A stretch of DNA of 64,000 nt from Treponema sp. (GCA_016288205.1 JAEEYO010000014.1:1-64000), one strand, 5' to 3'. Numbered from the stretch's first letter, positions 42,287 to 50,439 are shown. The notes: generated by a model not told the origin, from the letters alone. Program-made: numbers and translations.

Positions 42287-42694
42287 GTGTGTAAGATAAA
42301 AATTTTACTTGCCTCTGTATTATTATCAGGGGCAATTTTTATCTACATTCTTTTAAGAGGTACAGAAAAATTATTTGTCGTAACTAAAATAAATTCGATC
42401 GCTCCTTTAATTCCTGTTTTTGAAGGGATAAAGTGTTCATGTCGCTTTATAACAGGGTATCTGGTCGATATACTTTGGTATACGTCATTTTGTATAATAA
42501 GTTCCCTTCATGAGAATTGGCATGGATTTTTTGAAGCTTTTTTCATTGCAACTATACTAGAATTTATGCAAAGAAAATTTAAAATCCTTGGAACATTTGA
42601 TGTAATTGATATATTGATTTACTTTCTAATTACTCTGCTTTTTTTCTTTATTTTCCTTTATAAACAAAAAAATAAATTTCACAATATATTATGA
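42287..42694 (+). CDS. VanZ-like membrane protein
   Basis: About 135 residues. Four hydrophobic helices; the last part TILEFMQRKFKILGTFDVID followed by ILIYFLITLL matches the VanZ pattern (E-x-x-Q ... fD-x-x-D ... N/y). VanZ proteins lower teicoplanin sensitivity in some hosts, but most members are uncharacterised. The start is uncertain: GTG 42287 or TTG 42284, just after the lipoprotein stop; the longer frame from 42209 overlaps the upstream gene and lacks a signal for starting. Confidence 0.5.
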   Translation: MCKIKILLASVLLSGAIFIYILLRGTEKLFVVTKINSIAPLIPVFEGIKCSCRFITGYLVDILWYTSFCIISSLHENWHGFFEAFFIATILEFMQRKFKILGTFDVIDILIYFLITLLFFFIFLYKQKNKFHNIL

Positions 42695-42783
42695 GACCTA
42701 AATATACGAACAAATCCGTTTGTTTTTACTTGCGGATTTGCTCATTGCCGGTGAGATTTACTTAGAATCTTGCTTTGTGAAAA

Positions 42784-43812
42784 TCACAGCAGGGGAATAA
42801 TCCTTCCCACCACAGCATGCAGATGCTCGTCGGAAAGACCGAAATCCATCTGGCGGTAGGTCCATGCGGCTCGTCCGATTTTGTATTTTTCAAAGACAGA
42901 GTGGATGGCCTCGAACCATTTTACAGTGGCTTCCGGTTCCGCTTTGTTTATGACTCCGTACTCTCCGCAATAAAGGGGGACGTTCCTTTCCTCGGCAAGT
43001 CTCACGGCCTTTGAGAAAAGTGTCTCGAATACGCTTTCGTCAAATATTCCGTCCATGGTCTTCATTGAGCCGATGTACTGCTTGAACATTTTTTCCATGT
43101 TATCATGGTAGATTTTTGAGTCCACCGGGAATGAGATTGCGAAATCAGGACGCATACCGATCGGCTCAAGCCAAGAGGCTGCCTGATGCGTGAACAAAAA
43201 CGGCTCGTAGCAGTGGAAATTGTAGACTACAAAATCATCCTGTGGAAGGGGAAGGTCGGGGAGGGCGTCTATGCTGTTGTTCCAGTATCCCCCGATAAGA
43301 ATATAGGCCTTGGGGCAGACTGTCCTTATCCGCTTAATGCATTCCGTCGCGATGCGGTTCCAGCTTTCCGAAAATGCCTTGTCGGTCACTTCATTCAGGA
43401 GCTCAAAGGCGATGTCGTCATTGTTGCCGAAGCGTTTTGCAATCTCCAGCCAGAGACGGTAGAATCTTTCCTGCAGGTCGGGGCTGTCAAAGAATCCGGT
43501 CTGATTTTCCCCGGTGTCAAAGGAATATCCCGCGGTCTTGTGCAGGTCAAGGATTATGTTGAGCGAGTTTTTCCGGCACAGATCCACGGCTCTCTGTATG
43601 CGCGCGAATCCCTCCTCAAGATAGGAGCTCCCGTCCTCGCTTTCAAGGATATTGTAGTCAATGGGAAGACGCACGTGGTCAAGTCCCCATGATGCGATGA
43701 CAGAAAAATCATCTTCCTTTATGAATCCGTCAAGCCGTTCCTTTGAATAGTCGCACTGTGAGAACCAACCGCCGAGGTTCACTCCTTTTTTGAATCCCGC
43801 AAAATCCCTCAT
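42784..43812 (-). CDS. Glycoside hydrolase family 5 (cellulase-type), cytoplasmic
   Basis: 342 residues, a full GH5 (alpha/beta)8 barrel without a signal peptide. FKKGVNLGGWFS starts the fold; HVRLPIDYN carries the conserved Arg; ELLNEVT holds the acid/base Glu141 after the Asn; YNFHCYEPFLFTHQ has the conserved His/Tyr; LYCGEYGV holds the nucleophile Glu284. GH5 covers endoglucanases, mannanases and glucosidases; lacking secretion, it probably cuts imported oligosaccharides. ATG 43812 follows AGAGGAAGATT. cimA lies 35 bp upstream on the same strand and may be cotranscribed. Confidence 0.92.
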   Translation of the reverse strand: MRDFAGFKKGVNLGGWFSQCDYSKERLDGFIKEDDFSVIASWGLDHVRLPIDYNILESEDGSSYLEEGFARIQRAVDLCRKNSLNIILDLHKTAGYSFDTGENQTGFFDSPDLQERFYRLWLEIAKRFGNNDDIAFELLNEVTDKAFSESWNRIATECIKRIRTVCPKAYILIGGYWNNSIDALPDLPLPQDDFVVYNFHCYEPFLFTHQAASWLEPIGMRPDFAISFPVDSKIYHDNMEKMFKQYIGSMKTMDGIFDESVFETLFSKAVRLAEERNVPLYCGEYGVINKAEPEATVKWFEAIHSVFEKYKIGRAAWTYRQMDFGLSDEHLHAVVGRIIPLL

Positions 43813-43847
43813 AATCTTCCTCTTTCAAATTTCGTTTTGTGCACGGC

Positions 43848-45443
43848 TCAGATGTATTTCTGGTACTTTTTTTCGATATCCTTAATCAGCTTGTACTCAA
43901 AGGAATCTACCAGCGCCATCCATGAGGCCTCAACCACGTCGCAGCTCACGCCCATTGTGGTCCAGCTGTCACTTCCGTCGGAACTTTCAATCAGTACGCG
44001 GACACGGCTTGCAGTCGCGCTTTTGCTGTCCAGAACACGAACCTTGTAGTCGGTAAGGTGAATCTGCTCCACCGCCGGATAGAATGTCTTGAGTGCTGAT
44101 CGGAGCGCGTTGTCCAAAGCGTTGACAGGTCCGTTTCCTTCTCCCGCCGCCACCTGGATGTGATCCTCCACCGCGATCTTCACCTGTGCGAATGCGTAGA
44201 GTCCCTCCTCAATCAGCGGAATTTCGCCGCTTGTCTTGTAGTAATGCAGCTTGAAGAAGGGCTGATATTTTCCGATGGCCTTTCTGACCAAAAGCTCGAA
44301 GCTTCCGTCCGCTCCCTCGAACTGATATCCCTGGTGCTCCTTTTCCTTGACTTCCTTGATGATTTCAGCGACCACCGGATCAGATTTTTTGATTGAGGCG
44401 TCGAACTTGTTGATTTTTTCTATTATCATGCTGCGTCCGGCGACCTCGCTCATAAGGAAGGTTCTCTCATTGCCGACCAGATCCGGAGAGATGTGCTCGT
44501 AAGCCGAGGGATTTTTCAAAACAGCGTCAATGTGCATTCCGGCTTTGTGTGCGAACGCGCTCTGTCCCACGTAGGGAAGTCCAGCGCCCAGCTTGATGTT
44601 TGTGATTTCAGCGACCCTGCGGCAGATCGGTGTGAGCTTCTTGATGTTCTCTTCCGGGATGCATTTGTAGCCCATCTTGAGCTGGAGGTTCGCGATGATT
44701 GTGGAGAGGTTGGCGTTTCCGGTTCTCTCGCCGAATCCGAGTAGGACTCCCTGAACATGTGTCGCTCCTGACTCAACCGCAATCAGTGAATTCGCCACCG
44801 CAAGTCCTGAGTCATTGTGAGTGTGTATTCCGATTTTTACCGCCTTGGAGAATTTTTCAACCACAGCAGAAACGGCATCCCTCAAATCTCCCATCATGCA
44901 GCCACCCTTTGTTTCACAGAGGCACAGAACCGTAGCTCCACCATTTACGGCAGCTTCGAGGGACTTCAATGCGTACTCAGGATTTTTCTGGTAGCCTGTA
45001 AAAAAATGCTCGGCGTCATACATGACGTTGCGTCCGCGTTTGGTAAGATATTCACAAGTGTCGCGAATCATCTCAAGATTTTCGTCCAAACTTGCGTGGA
45101 GAATTTCCGTTACCTGAAAGTCCCAGCTTTTTCCGAAAATCACGGTGTCCTCGGTCTCTGCCGAAAGAAGGCTTTGAAGGTTCGCGTCCTCAGCACAGGA
45201 TGAGTCCTTTCTGCGTGTGGAGCCGAATGCGACCAGCCTTGAGTTCTCAAGTTTCAGTGCCCGTGCCCTCTGGAAAAATTCCATGTCCTTGGGATTGCTT
45301 CCCGGATTTCCGGCTTCAATGTATTTTACGCCCAGCTCATCAAGTGCCTGCACGATGTGGATTTTGTCCTGAACGGAATAGGAGATTCCCTCTCCTTGTG
45401 ATCCGTCCCTTAAAGTTGAGTCTAAAACGTCAATAGAAGTCAT
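43848..45443 (-). CDS. cimA: (R)-citramalate synthase
   Basis: 531 residues. Condenses acetyl-CoA and pyruvate to citramalate for isoleucine synthesis by the threonine-independent route. It is a LeuA-like TIM barrel (VLDSTLRDGSQGEGISYS; HTHNDSGLAVANSL as metal site) with a C-terminal regulatory domain. GSTRRKDSSCAEDANLQSLL is typical of CimA rather than isopropylmalate or homocitrate synthase. ATG 45443 is used because GGAGG lies 5 nt upstream; five extra codons are possible upstream. Promoter TTTACA-N18-TATAAT. A citramalate-type homocitrate synthase is the less likely alternative. Confidence 0.9.
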   Translation of the reverse strand: MTSIDVLDSTLRDGSQGEGISYSVQDKIHIVQALDELGVKYIEAGNPGSNPKDMEFFQRARALKLENSRLVAFGSTRRKDSSCAEDANLQSLLSAETEDTVIFGKSWDFQVTEILHASLDENLEMIRDTCEYLTKRGRNVMYDAEHFFTGYQKNPEYALKSLEAAVNGGATVLCLCETKGGCMMGDLRDAVSAVVEKFSKAVKIGIHTHNDSGLAVANSLIAVESGATHVQGVLLGFGERTGNANLSTIIANLQLKMGYKCIPEENIKKLTPICRRVAEITNIKLGAGLPYVGQSAFAHKAGMHIDAVLKNPSAYEHISPDLVGNERTFLMSEVAGRSMIIEKINKFDASIKKSDPVVAEIIKEVKEKEHQGYQFEGADGSFELLVRKAIGKYQPFFKLHYYKTSGEIPLIEEGLYAFAQVKIAVEDHIQVAAGEGNGPVNALDNALRSALKTFYPAVEQIHLTDYKVRVLDSKSATASRVRVLIESSDGSDSWTTMGVSCDVVEASWMALVDSFEYKLIKDIEKKYQKYI

Positions 45444-45474
45444 GTGTTCCTCCGGCATGAAATTGAGTTGTAAT

Positions 45475-45504
45475 ATTATAGTAGAAAACCGTGCATGATG
45501 TAAA
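45475..45504 (-). promoter_or_regulatory. cimA promoter
   Basis: Minus strand: TTTACA (45504-45499), 18-bp spacer, TATAAT (45480-45475). Confidence 0.7.
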
Positions 45505-45510
45505 GGGGGA

Positions 45511-45607
45511 GGTGAAGGTGAAAGGTGAGAGTTGAAAGGTGAAAGTTGATAGGTGAGAGTTGAAAGTTATCAATTTTCGATTTTCAGTTTTCAGTTTTCA
45601 GTTTTCC
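45511..45607. repeat. 97-bp heptamer array, purine then pyrimidine
   Basis: GAAGGTG AAAGGTG AGAGTTG ... switches to TCGATTT TCAGTTT TCAGTTT, keeping a period of 7. The two halves are partly complementary and could fold. It ends next to the lysA -35. Confidence 0.7.
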
Positions 45608-45612
45608 CTTAC

Positions 45613-45641
45613 TTGCCAAATATTGTGCAAAGGGATATAAT
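45613..45641 (+). promoter_or_regulatory. lysA promoter, leaderless type
   Basis: TTGCCA (45613-45618), 17-bp spacer, TATAAT (45636-45641), 6 nt (CAGCAC), ATG. No Shine-Dalgarno sequence. Confidence 0.8.
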
Positions 45642-45647
45642 CAGCAC

Positions 45648-46916
45648 ATGAATACATTTCCTTTGACACACGAGCAGCTTGTGGAGCTGACGAAAAAATA
45701 TCCCACGCCTTTTTACATTTATGACGAGAAGGCGATTCGTGAGAACATGCGTTATTTTACTAAGGCATTCAGCAATTTCCCGGAGTTCCGTGAGTATTTC
45801 GCGGTGAAGGCGCTTCCCAATCCCTACATTCTGAAAGTGCTTGAGAGCGAGGGTTGTGGCGGTGACTGCTCATCACTTCCTGAGCTGATTCTTTGCGAGA
45901 AATCTGGAATCACCGGAAAGAGAATCATGTTCACAAGCAACGACACTCCTGCAGAAGAGTTTCAGTATGCCGAAAAACTTGGCGCAATAATCAATCTGGA
46001 TGACATCACGCACATTGATTATCTGTGGAACGCGCTCGGAGGACGGATGCCTTGCACAATCTGTTTCAGGTATAATCCGGGTCCATTGAAGCAGGGAGGA
46101 AATGCGATTATCGGTAAGCCGGAGGAGGCAAAGTACGGTCTGACACGCGAGCAGATGATCGAGGCATATAAAATCTGCGCGAAATCCGGGGTAAAGCATT
46201 TTGGCCTTCACACTATGGTCGCTTCCAACGAGCTGAATCCTGATTTTTTTGTGGACACCGCGAAGATTGTCTTTGAGCTTGTGCTTGATGTTCAGAAAGA
46301 GTGCGGCGTGAACATTGAGTTTGTTGATTTGGGAGGAGGCGTCGGAATCCCCTACAGGCCTGGTCAGAAAAAGGTTGATTTGGAATATGTGTCCGCGAAG
46401 ATTCATGAGCTTTACGAGAAGATGATTGTTCCGGCGGGGCTTGATCCAATGGCCGTGTGCTTTGAGTGCGGTCGTCCGATTACGGGTCCCTACGGATATC
46501 TTGTCACAAAGGCGATTCACCACAAGCATATCTACCGCGAGTACGTGGGATGTGATGCTTCCATGGCTGATTTGATGAGGCCCGGAATGTACGGCGCGTA
46601 TCACGAGATTCAGGTGAGCGGAAAGGAGAATCTTCCGAAGGATCATGTTTACGACGTTACGGGAAGTCTTTGCGAGAACTGCGATAAATTTGCGGTGCAG
46701 AGGGAGCTTCCTCAGATTGACGAGGGAGACCTGCTCATAATCCATGATGCCGGTGCCCACGGTCGCTCGATGGGATTCAACTACAACGGAAAGCTCAGGG
46801 CTGGGGAACTGCTTTTGAGAAGCGACGGCTCAGTCACCCAGATCCGAAGAAGGGAGACCATTGACGATTATTTCGCCACTCTGGATTTCTCCGGTCTGGA
46901 TTCGTTCAAGGCATAA
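45648..46916 (+). CDS. lysA: Diaminopimelate decarboxylase
   Basis: 422 residues. Makes lysine from meso-diaminopimelate with PLP. Fold type III PLP enzyme: PLP Lys53 in YFAVKALPNP, GLHTM and the PLP-phosphate glycine loop VDLGGGVGIPY, ECGRPITGPYGYL, and the substrate-contacting Cys in GSLCENCDKFA. ATG 45648 is exactly 6 nt after the -10 box, so it should be made from a leaderless mRNA. It has a terminator and no other lysine genes nearby. Other fold III decarboxylases are possible but CENCD strongly favours LysA. Confidence 0.92.
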   Translation: MNTFPLTHEQLVELTKKYPTPFYIYDEKAIRENMRYFTKAFSNFPEFREYFAVKALPNPYILKVLESEGCGGDCSSLPELILCEKSGITGKRIMFTSNDTPAEEFQYAEKLGAIINLDDITHIDYLWNALGGRMPCTICFRYNPGPLKQGGNAIIGKPEEAKYGLTREQMIEAYKICAKSGVKHFGLHTMVASNELNPDFFVDTAKIVFELVLDVQKECGVNIEFVDLGGGVGIPYRPGQKKVDLEYVSAKIHELYEKMIVPAGLDPMAVCFECGRPITGPYGYLVTKAIHHKHIYREYVGCDASMADLMRPGMYGAYHEIQVSGKENLPKDHVYDVTGSLCENCDKFAVQRELPQIDEGDLLIIHDAGAHGRSMGFNYNGKLRAGELLLRSDGSVTQIRRRETIDDYFATLDFSGLDSFKA

Positions 46917-46962
46917 ATCGGGCTATAATATAGAAGAAATAAGAGACAACTCTAAATAAGAA

Positions 46963-46999
46963 ATCCGGCACTCGCTTTTGAATGCCGGATATTTTTTTT
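46963..46999 (+). terminator. lysA terminator
   Basis: Perfect 8-bp ATCCGGCA / TGCCGGAT (46963-46970, 46983-46990), then A and TTTTTTTT; may also serve the convergent ndk. Confidence 0.85.
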
Positions 47000-47059
47000 G
47001 AGAAAAAGATTTTTGACACGCTGACTGACACTTCAATCGTCAATCAGATTTTTCCGTGC

Positions 47060-47506
47060 TTAGTACCAGATTGAGCTCTGGTCTTCCCAATCCACCAGTT
47101 CTTCGGGTTTGAAGAAAAGATTAATTTCACGTGCTGCACTTTCGTCGCTGTCGCTTGCATGGATGATGTTGTGTGATGTGTGGGAACAGAAATCACCTCT
47201 GATTGTGCCGGGAAGCGCATCCACGGGATTCGTAGCTCCAGTCATCTTGCGGACCAAAGTTACGCAGTCATCGCCCTGCCATACCATCGCGACAACGGGA
47301 CCGCTTGTGATGTAGTCCACGAGTGGATCGTAGAAGGGCTTTCCCTTGTGCTCGGCATAATGCTCGGATGCAAGTTCAGGTGAAATATTCATAAGTTTGA
47401 GTCCGACAAGCTTCAGACCCTTTTTCTCAAGGCGGCCAATGACCTCGCCTACAAGCCTGCGGTTAAGTACACCGGGCTTCAACATTGCAAAACATCTGCT
47501 ACTCAT
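47060..47506 (-). CDS. ndk: Nucleoside diphosphate kinase
   Basis: 148 residues. Transfers phosphate between nucleoside tri- and diphosphates through a phospho-His. SRCFAMLKPGVLNRRLVGEV is the NDK start, VWQGDDCVTLVRKMTGATNP the nucleotide-contact stretch, and NIIHASDSDESAAREI holds the active His in H-A-S-D. ATG 47506 is exactly 6 nt after TATTCT and has no ribosome binding site: leaderless. The longer frame upstream would place the start before the promoter and is rejected. It lies downstream of the GNAT toxin-like gene but has its own promoter. Confidence 0.95.
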   Translation of the reverse strand: MSSRCFAMLKPGVLNRRLVGEVIGRLEKKGLKLVGLKLMNISPELASEHYAEHKGKPFYDPLVDYITSGPVVAMVWQGDDCVTLVRKMTGATNPVDALPGTIRGDFCSHTSHNIIHASDSDESAAREINLFFKPEELVDWEDQSSIWY

Positions 47507-47512
47507 TGTCAC

Positions 47513-47541
47513 AGAATACAATAAATCACTTTTTTTTTCAA
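47513..47541 (-). promoter_or_regulatory. ndk promoter, leaderless type
   Basis: Minus strand: TTGAAA (47541-47536), 17-bp spacer, TATTCT (47518-47513), GTGACA, ATG. Confidence 0.75.
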
Positions 47542-47558
47542 GGGTTTTCAAGGATTTT

Positions 47559-48152
47559 TTATAAAGGCAGATACATGAAAATACAGTTTCTGTCATACAT
47601 CGGTTTTACGTGCTCGTGAACGAATGCTTCCATTTCATCTGGCAGACGGTGGAAGCCAAATGATTGATAGTGGCCGATGAGATCATCTTGAGGTAGCGCG
47701 TAAATATGCATTGCCTGAACACCTACGATTTGAGCTGTAAATTGGGCAATCGGCAGTATGAAATTGGCGAACATGTCTTTTCCGATTTTGGAAATTTCGG
47801 GGTGCTGTCTCCGGTAGGCTGAATTTACGGCAAAGTTTGAAAGCTCAATAGAGGGAACCGAATAAAATGTTATGTCGTCATCAGATTCTTTTTCCCTTCC
47901 GCTGTCAAGGGTAAAAAGTCCTGTTCTCAGTGAAAAATATCCTGCGAGTTCCTTGGTTTTCTTGTCGCGGACGAGGTATGTGCGGTTGGAGCGTTTGCGT
48001 TCCTCATATTCCGCCATGTTTTTCAAATAGAATTCCAGGCCTTTGCCGGTCGGTTTGTCAACGACAAAGTTTTTAATGTCCTCAAGATTTACGGGACTTT
48101 CAAAAAGATGCTCATAAACGTAAAGGTCTGTTTCAATTGGTGCCTTGAACAT
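47559..48152 (-). CDS. GNAT acetyltransferase, toxin-like partner
   Basis: 197 residues. GNAT features: YLVRDKKTKELAGYFSLRTG (beta-2/3), PSIELSNFAVNSAYRRQH (beta-4), IGKDMFANFILPIAQ (helix), GVQAMHIYALPQDDLIGHYQ and SFGFHRL at the end. The acetyl-CoA loop is degenerate. The ATG follows directly after the stop of a 65-residue acidic protein (no gap), the layout of GNAT toxin-antitoxin pairs such as TacAT/AtaRT, although the partner is not a recognisable ribbon-helix-helix protein. A plain metabolic GNAT with a small partner is the alternative. Confidence 0.7.
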   Translation of the reverse strand: MFKAPIETDLYVYEHLFESPVNLEDIKNFVVDKPTGKGLEFYLKNMAEYEERKRSNRTYLVRDKKTKELAGYFSLRTGLFTLDSGREKESDDDITFYSVPSIELSNFAVNSAYRRQHPEISKIGKDMFANFILPIAQFTAQIVGVQAMHIYALPQDDLIGHYQSFGFHRLPDEMEAFVHEHVKPMYDRNCIFMYLPL

Positions 48153-48350
48153 TTACCTTCTCCATGCAGTCATTATTGCCTGATCTTCCTCTGATAGTTC
48201 TGCAAGGCGTTCCCTTTCATATTCATCCACCTCTTTTTTCAGCTGCTCGATCGGGGCTTTGGGACTGTTCAGTATGTGTAAAATAATGCGTTTCGCCATG
48301 TTGTCGTCCGGCAAACGGTCAAGTGCTTGCTGCTGTGACATAGTTCTCAT
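48153..48350 (-). CDS. Small helical protein, possible antitoxin of the GNAT pair
   Basis: 65 residues, charged and helical: MRTMSQQQALDRLPDDNMAK, RIILHILNSPKAPIEQLKKE, LAELSEEDQAIMTAWRR. No known DNA-binding fold is evident. ATG 48350 has AGGAGG at 6 nt; earlier in-frame ATGs are too close to it. The stop TAA abuts the GNAT start. Promoter-like TTTTCT-N17-TATATT lies at 48399-48371. Antitoxin role is inferred from position and size only. Confidence 0.55.
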   Translation of the reverse strand: MRTMSQQQALDRLPDDNMAKRIILHILNSPKAPIEQLKKEVDEYERERLAELSEEDQAIMTAWRR

Positions 48351-48459
48351 AAGCATCCTCCTGTATATATAATATAACATAATTTTTCATAAAAGAAAAG
48401 AATTATCCGTGTATAAGATTTAAATAGGGATTTGTAAACTTTGATTCCGTGGTATTTCC

Positions 48460-48488
48460 TTGACAAAATCCAAAATCCTACATAGAAT
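48460..48488 (+). promoter_or_regulatory. Promoter of candidate structured RNA
   Basis: Consensus TTGACA (48460-48465), 17-bp spacer, TAGAAT (48483-48488). No ORF begins downstream before a second promoter at 48630. Confidence 0.7.
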
Positions 48489-48490
48489 GA

Positions 48491-48598
48491 AATTATGAAG
48501 AGAAAGTTTTATAAAAAAAGTTTGAACATCCGCTTGCCATGATTTTCAGTGCATGGGATATACCGTGCCGGCCTTAAGTCGAAACTGTCTTCATAATT
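48491..48598 (+). ncRNA. Candidate structured small RNA
   Basis: AATTATGAAGA (48491-48501) is perfectly complementary to TCTTCATAATT (48588-48598), closing about 86 nt. Inside, AGTTT pairs with AAACT, CTTGCC with GGCCTTAAG in part, and GCATGG with CCGTGC over loop GATATA. The predicted transcription start from the promoter just upstream falls at or beside the stem. It does not match 6S, SRP, tmRNA or RNase P patterns I know. It could also be a long leader of the downstream gene, but that gene has its own promoter. Confidence 0.5.
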
Positions 48599-48629
48599 AA
48601 TTCGCACAAAACTAAGTCCTGATTTCTTT

Positions 48630-48658
48630 TTGGAATTTCAGTGGCGATGTTTTATATT
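48630..48658 (+). promoter_or_regulatory. Promoter of 194-aa envelope protein gene
   Basis: TTGGAA (48630-48635), 17-bp spacer, TATATT (48653-48658), GAGGAG, ATG 48680. Confidence 0.7.
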
Positions 48659-48679
48659 TTAAATATGAGGAGAAATCAA

Positions 48680-49264
48680 ATGAAAAAAGTTGTACTCTTT
48701 GCCCTCGTTCTTGCTGTGTCTCTTGGATTTGCGGGGAACGCAGGGGCGGAAGGATGGTATTCAGGCCTGGAGTTTGGCGGTGAAACTCAATTTGAGTTCG
48801 CGGTCGGAGGCATGAATGAGCATGAGCTTGGGGACTTTGCCGTGAATGTGGATGCGGCATGGCCTTTACCCTTGGGATTTTCCGAGGACGCAGTTTTTAA
48901 TGCTGTTGGATTTAGCACTCAGGCAGGTGTGTTTTTCCCGCTTGGAAAAAAGGATTACATTGACAGCTGGTGGGGCATGGATTTTTCTCTCGGTGCTTAC
49001 GTGGACTTGAGGATAAACGAGCTGATTACAATCCGGCCTGAGCTTGCCGCGGATTTGAGGCTGAACATGGTGAAATCGGAATCTCGGAGCGCGGATGGAA
49101 CATATACGGATTTAGGAGCGAGATTGGGTGCCACGGTTTTATTTGATGTTTTCAAAAACGGTTTGATTCTAAAGACCGGCGCTGACTATGCGATTTTCCC
49201 GGAGAAAGAAAATGTCTGCCACTACATCGGAATAAATCTTGGCGCGGCTTACAGATTCAATTGA
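48680..49264 (+). CDS. Small outer-membrane barrel-type protein
   Basis: 194 residues. Signal peptide (VVLFALVLAVSLGFAGNAGA), then WYSGLEFGGETQFEFAVGG, repeated amphipathic strands (GVFFPLGKKDYIDSWWGMDF, IRPELAADLRLNMVKSE) and a last strand GINLGAAYRFN. Probably an eight-stranded barrel; resembles the small spirochaetal protein at 35.4 kb in plan but not in sequence. ATG 48680 follows GAGGAG. An FGE-like lipoprotein follows 41 bp later and may be cotranscribed. Confidence 0.65.
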   Translation: MKKVVLFALVLAVSLGFAGNAGAEGWYSGLEFGGETQFEFAVGGMNEHELGDFAVNVDAAWPLPLGFSEDAVFNAVGFSTQAGVFFPLGKKDYIDSWWGMDFSLGAYVDLRINELITIRPELAADLRLNMVKSESRSADGTYTDLGARLGATVLFDVFKNGLILKTGADYAIFPEKENVCHYIGINLGAAYRFN

Positions 49265-49305
49265 TGAGTCTTCCGCATAATCTCTAACAAAAACAGGAGT
49301 TTTTT

Positions 49306-50214
49306 ATGAAAAAGAAATATATTTTATTTAACCCGGCAATTCTATGCATAATCGCGTCTGTTTTGGTCCTTGCCTCATGCAGTCATTTTCTGGAGGATTT
49401 GAACAGGCCGGAAGGTTTTGAAAAGATTTCTGGAGCCAGATATGACGGTTTGACATCGGTAACACCAGTTTCTGGCGTATTCACATCAGGCCATACGGTG
49501 ACAATTCCCGACCTTTACGTCTGTCCCCACGAGGTGACGCAAAAGGAGTATGAGACCTACTGTTCTTACCTTGGCGAAGCTACGAACAGCGGTGGTCAGC
49601 GAATGAACCTGCATCCAAACGGAAATTTCGGTGTCGGAGGAAATCATCCGGTGTACTATGTGAACTGGTATGATGCGATTGCCTACTGCAACAAGAGGAG
49701 CATTGCCGAGGGACGTACGCCCTGCTACACTGTGAATGGAGATACGGATTATACCCATTGGGCAGGGGGATACATACCATCAAGCTCTGGTAATCTGACA
49801 TATAATATCTGGAACACCGTGGAATGTGACTTTTCCGCCAACGGATACCGTCTGCCTACAGAAGCTGAGTGGGAATACCTTGCAAGGGGAGGAAGCTGGA
49901 ATTCATCTACATATTCCGGCAGTGACAGTCTTGACGATGTTGCATGGCACAGGAATAACAGTACTGAAAATGGAAATGAAAAATGTCATCCGGTAATGAC
50001 AAAGGCTCCGAATTCCCTTGGCCTTTATGACATGAGTGGAAATGTCCGGGAATGGTGCTGGACTACGGGCTCAGAGCAGACAAAACGTATTGTACGTGGC
50101 GGCGCTTATAACGAAAATATAGATGATGTTTATGAGGTTTCTGACCGAAGGCCTAACTTTCCGTATACCCGGTCTGAACTAATAGGCTTCCGTGTAGTCT
50201 GTACCGCAGAGTAA
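49306..50214 (+). CDS. Formylglycine-generating-enzyme-like lipoprotein
   Basis: 302 residues. Lipobox LVLASCSH, then an FGE-sulfatase fold: TIPDLYVCPHEVTQKEYETY, VYYVNWYDAIAYCNKRS, GYRLPTEAEWEYLARGGSW, LGLYDMSGNVREWCW, RIVRGGAY and IGFRVVC. It is closer to the classical FGE layout than the paralogue at 16.6 kb, because GLYDMSGNVREW is complete. Exported FGE-like proteins in treponemes have no proven sulfatase partner here. ATG 49306 follows CAGGAG. Confidence 0.85.
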   Translation: MKKKYILFNPAILCIIASVLVLASCSHFLEDLNRPEGFEKISGARYDGLTSVTPVSGVFTSGHTVTIPDLYVCPHEVTQKEYETYCSYLGEATNSGGQRMNLHPNGNFGVGGNHPVYYVNWYDAIAYCNKRSIAEGRTPCYTVNGDTDYTHWAGGYIPSSSGNLTYNIWNTVECDFSANGYRLPTEAEWEYLARGGSWNSSTYSGSDSLDDVAWHRNNSTENGNEKCHPVMTKAPNSLGLYDMSGNVREWCWTTGSEQTKRIVRGGAYNENIDDVYEVSDRRPNFPYTRSELIGFRVVCTAE

Positions 50215-50334
50215 GTTGTGAGTGGAAAGGATCCTGAGTCAAGTTCTGGATGGCTTTTGGCTCAGGATTGCAGCCCTCCGTTTTTTATCTTTCCGCTTAT
50301 TTTTTCTAAAGTTCCCCATTCCCTGTCCGATAAT

Positions 50335-50439
50335 AAAAATGTGCAGGGATTCCGGCGGACGGGTCATTCGACATCCAGACGCCTGCCGGAGAGATTGCAT
50401 GTCCAGAGGACCAAAGTTTGCGCTTTGGTTCTTTTTTTT
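50335..50439 (+). ncRNA. Candidate small RNA or 3' UTR structure with terminator
   Basis: In the 246-bp convergent gap: ATGTGCA (50339-50345) pairs with TGCATGT (50396-50402), and TCCGGC (50351-50356) with GCCGGA (50385-50390), one extended hairpin. A strong terminator follows (9-bp stem 50408-50431, then TTTTTTTT). A GATAAT -10-like box lies at 50329. Upstream a separate hairpin (GATCCTGAG / CTCAGGAT, 50229-50273) may end the FGE-like transcript, which would make this an independent RNA. Confidence 0.4.

Noticed and set aside
42700-42750. Inverted repeat CAAATCCG/CGGATTTG as terminator
   Set aside because: Weak stem with no T-run on either strand; not listed as a feature.
46924-46946. TATAAT after lysA as a promoter
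   Set aside because: No -35 at the proper distance, and only the lysA terminator lies downstream.
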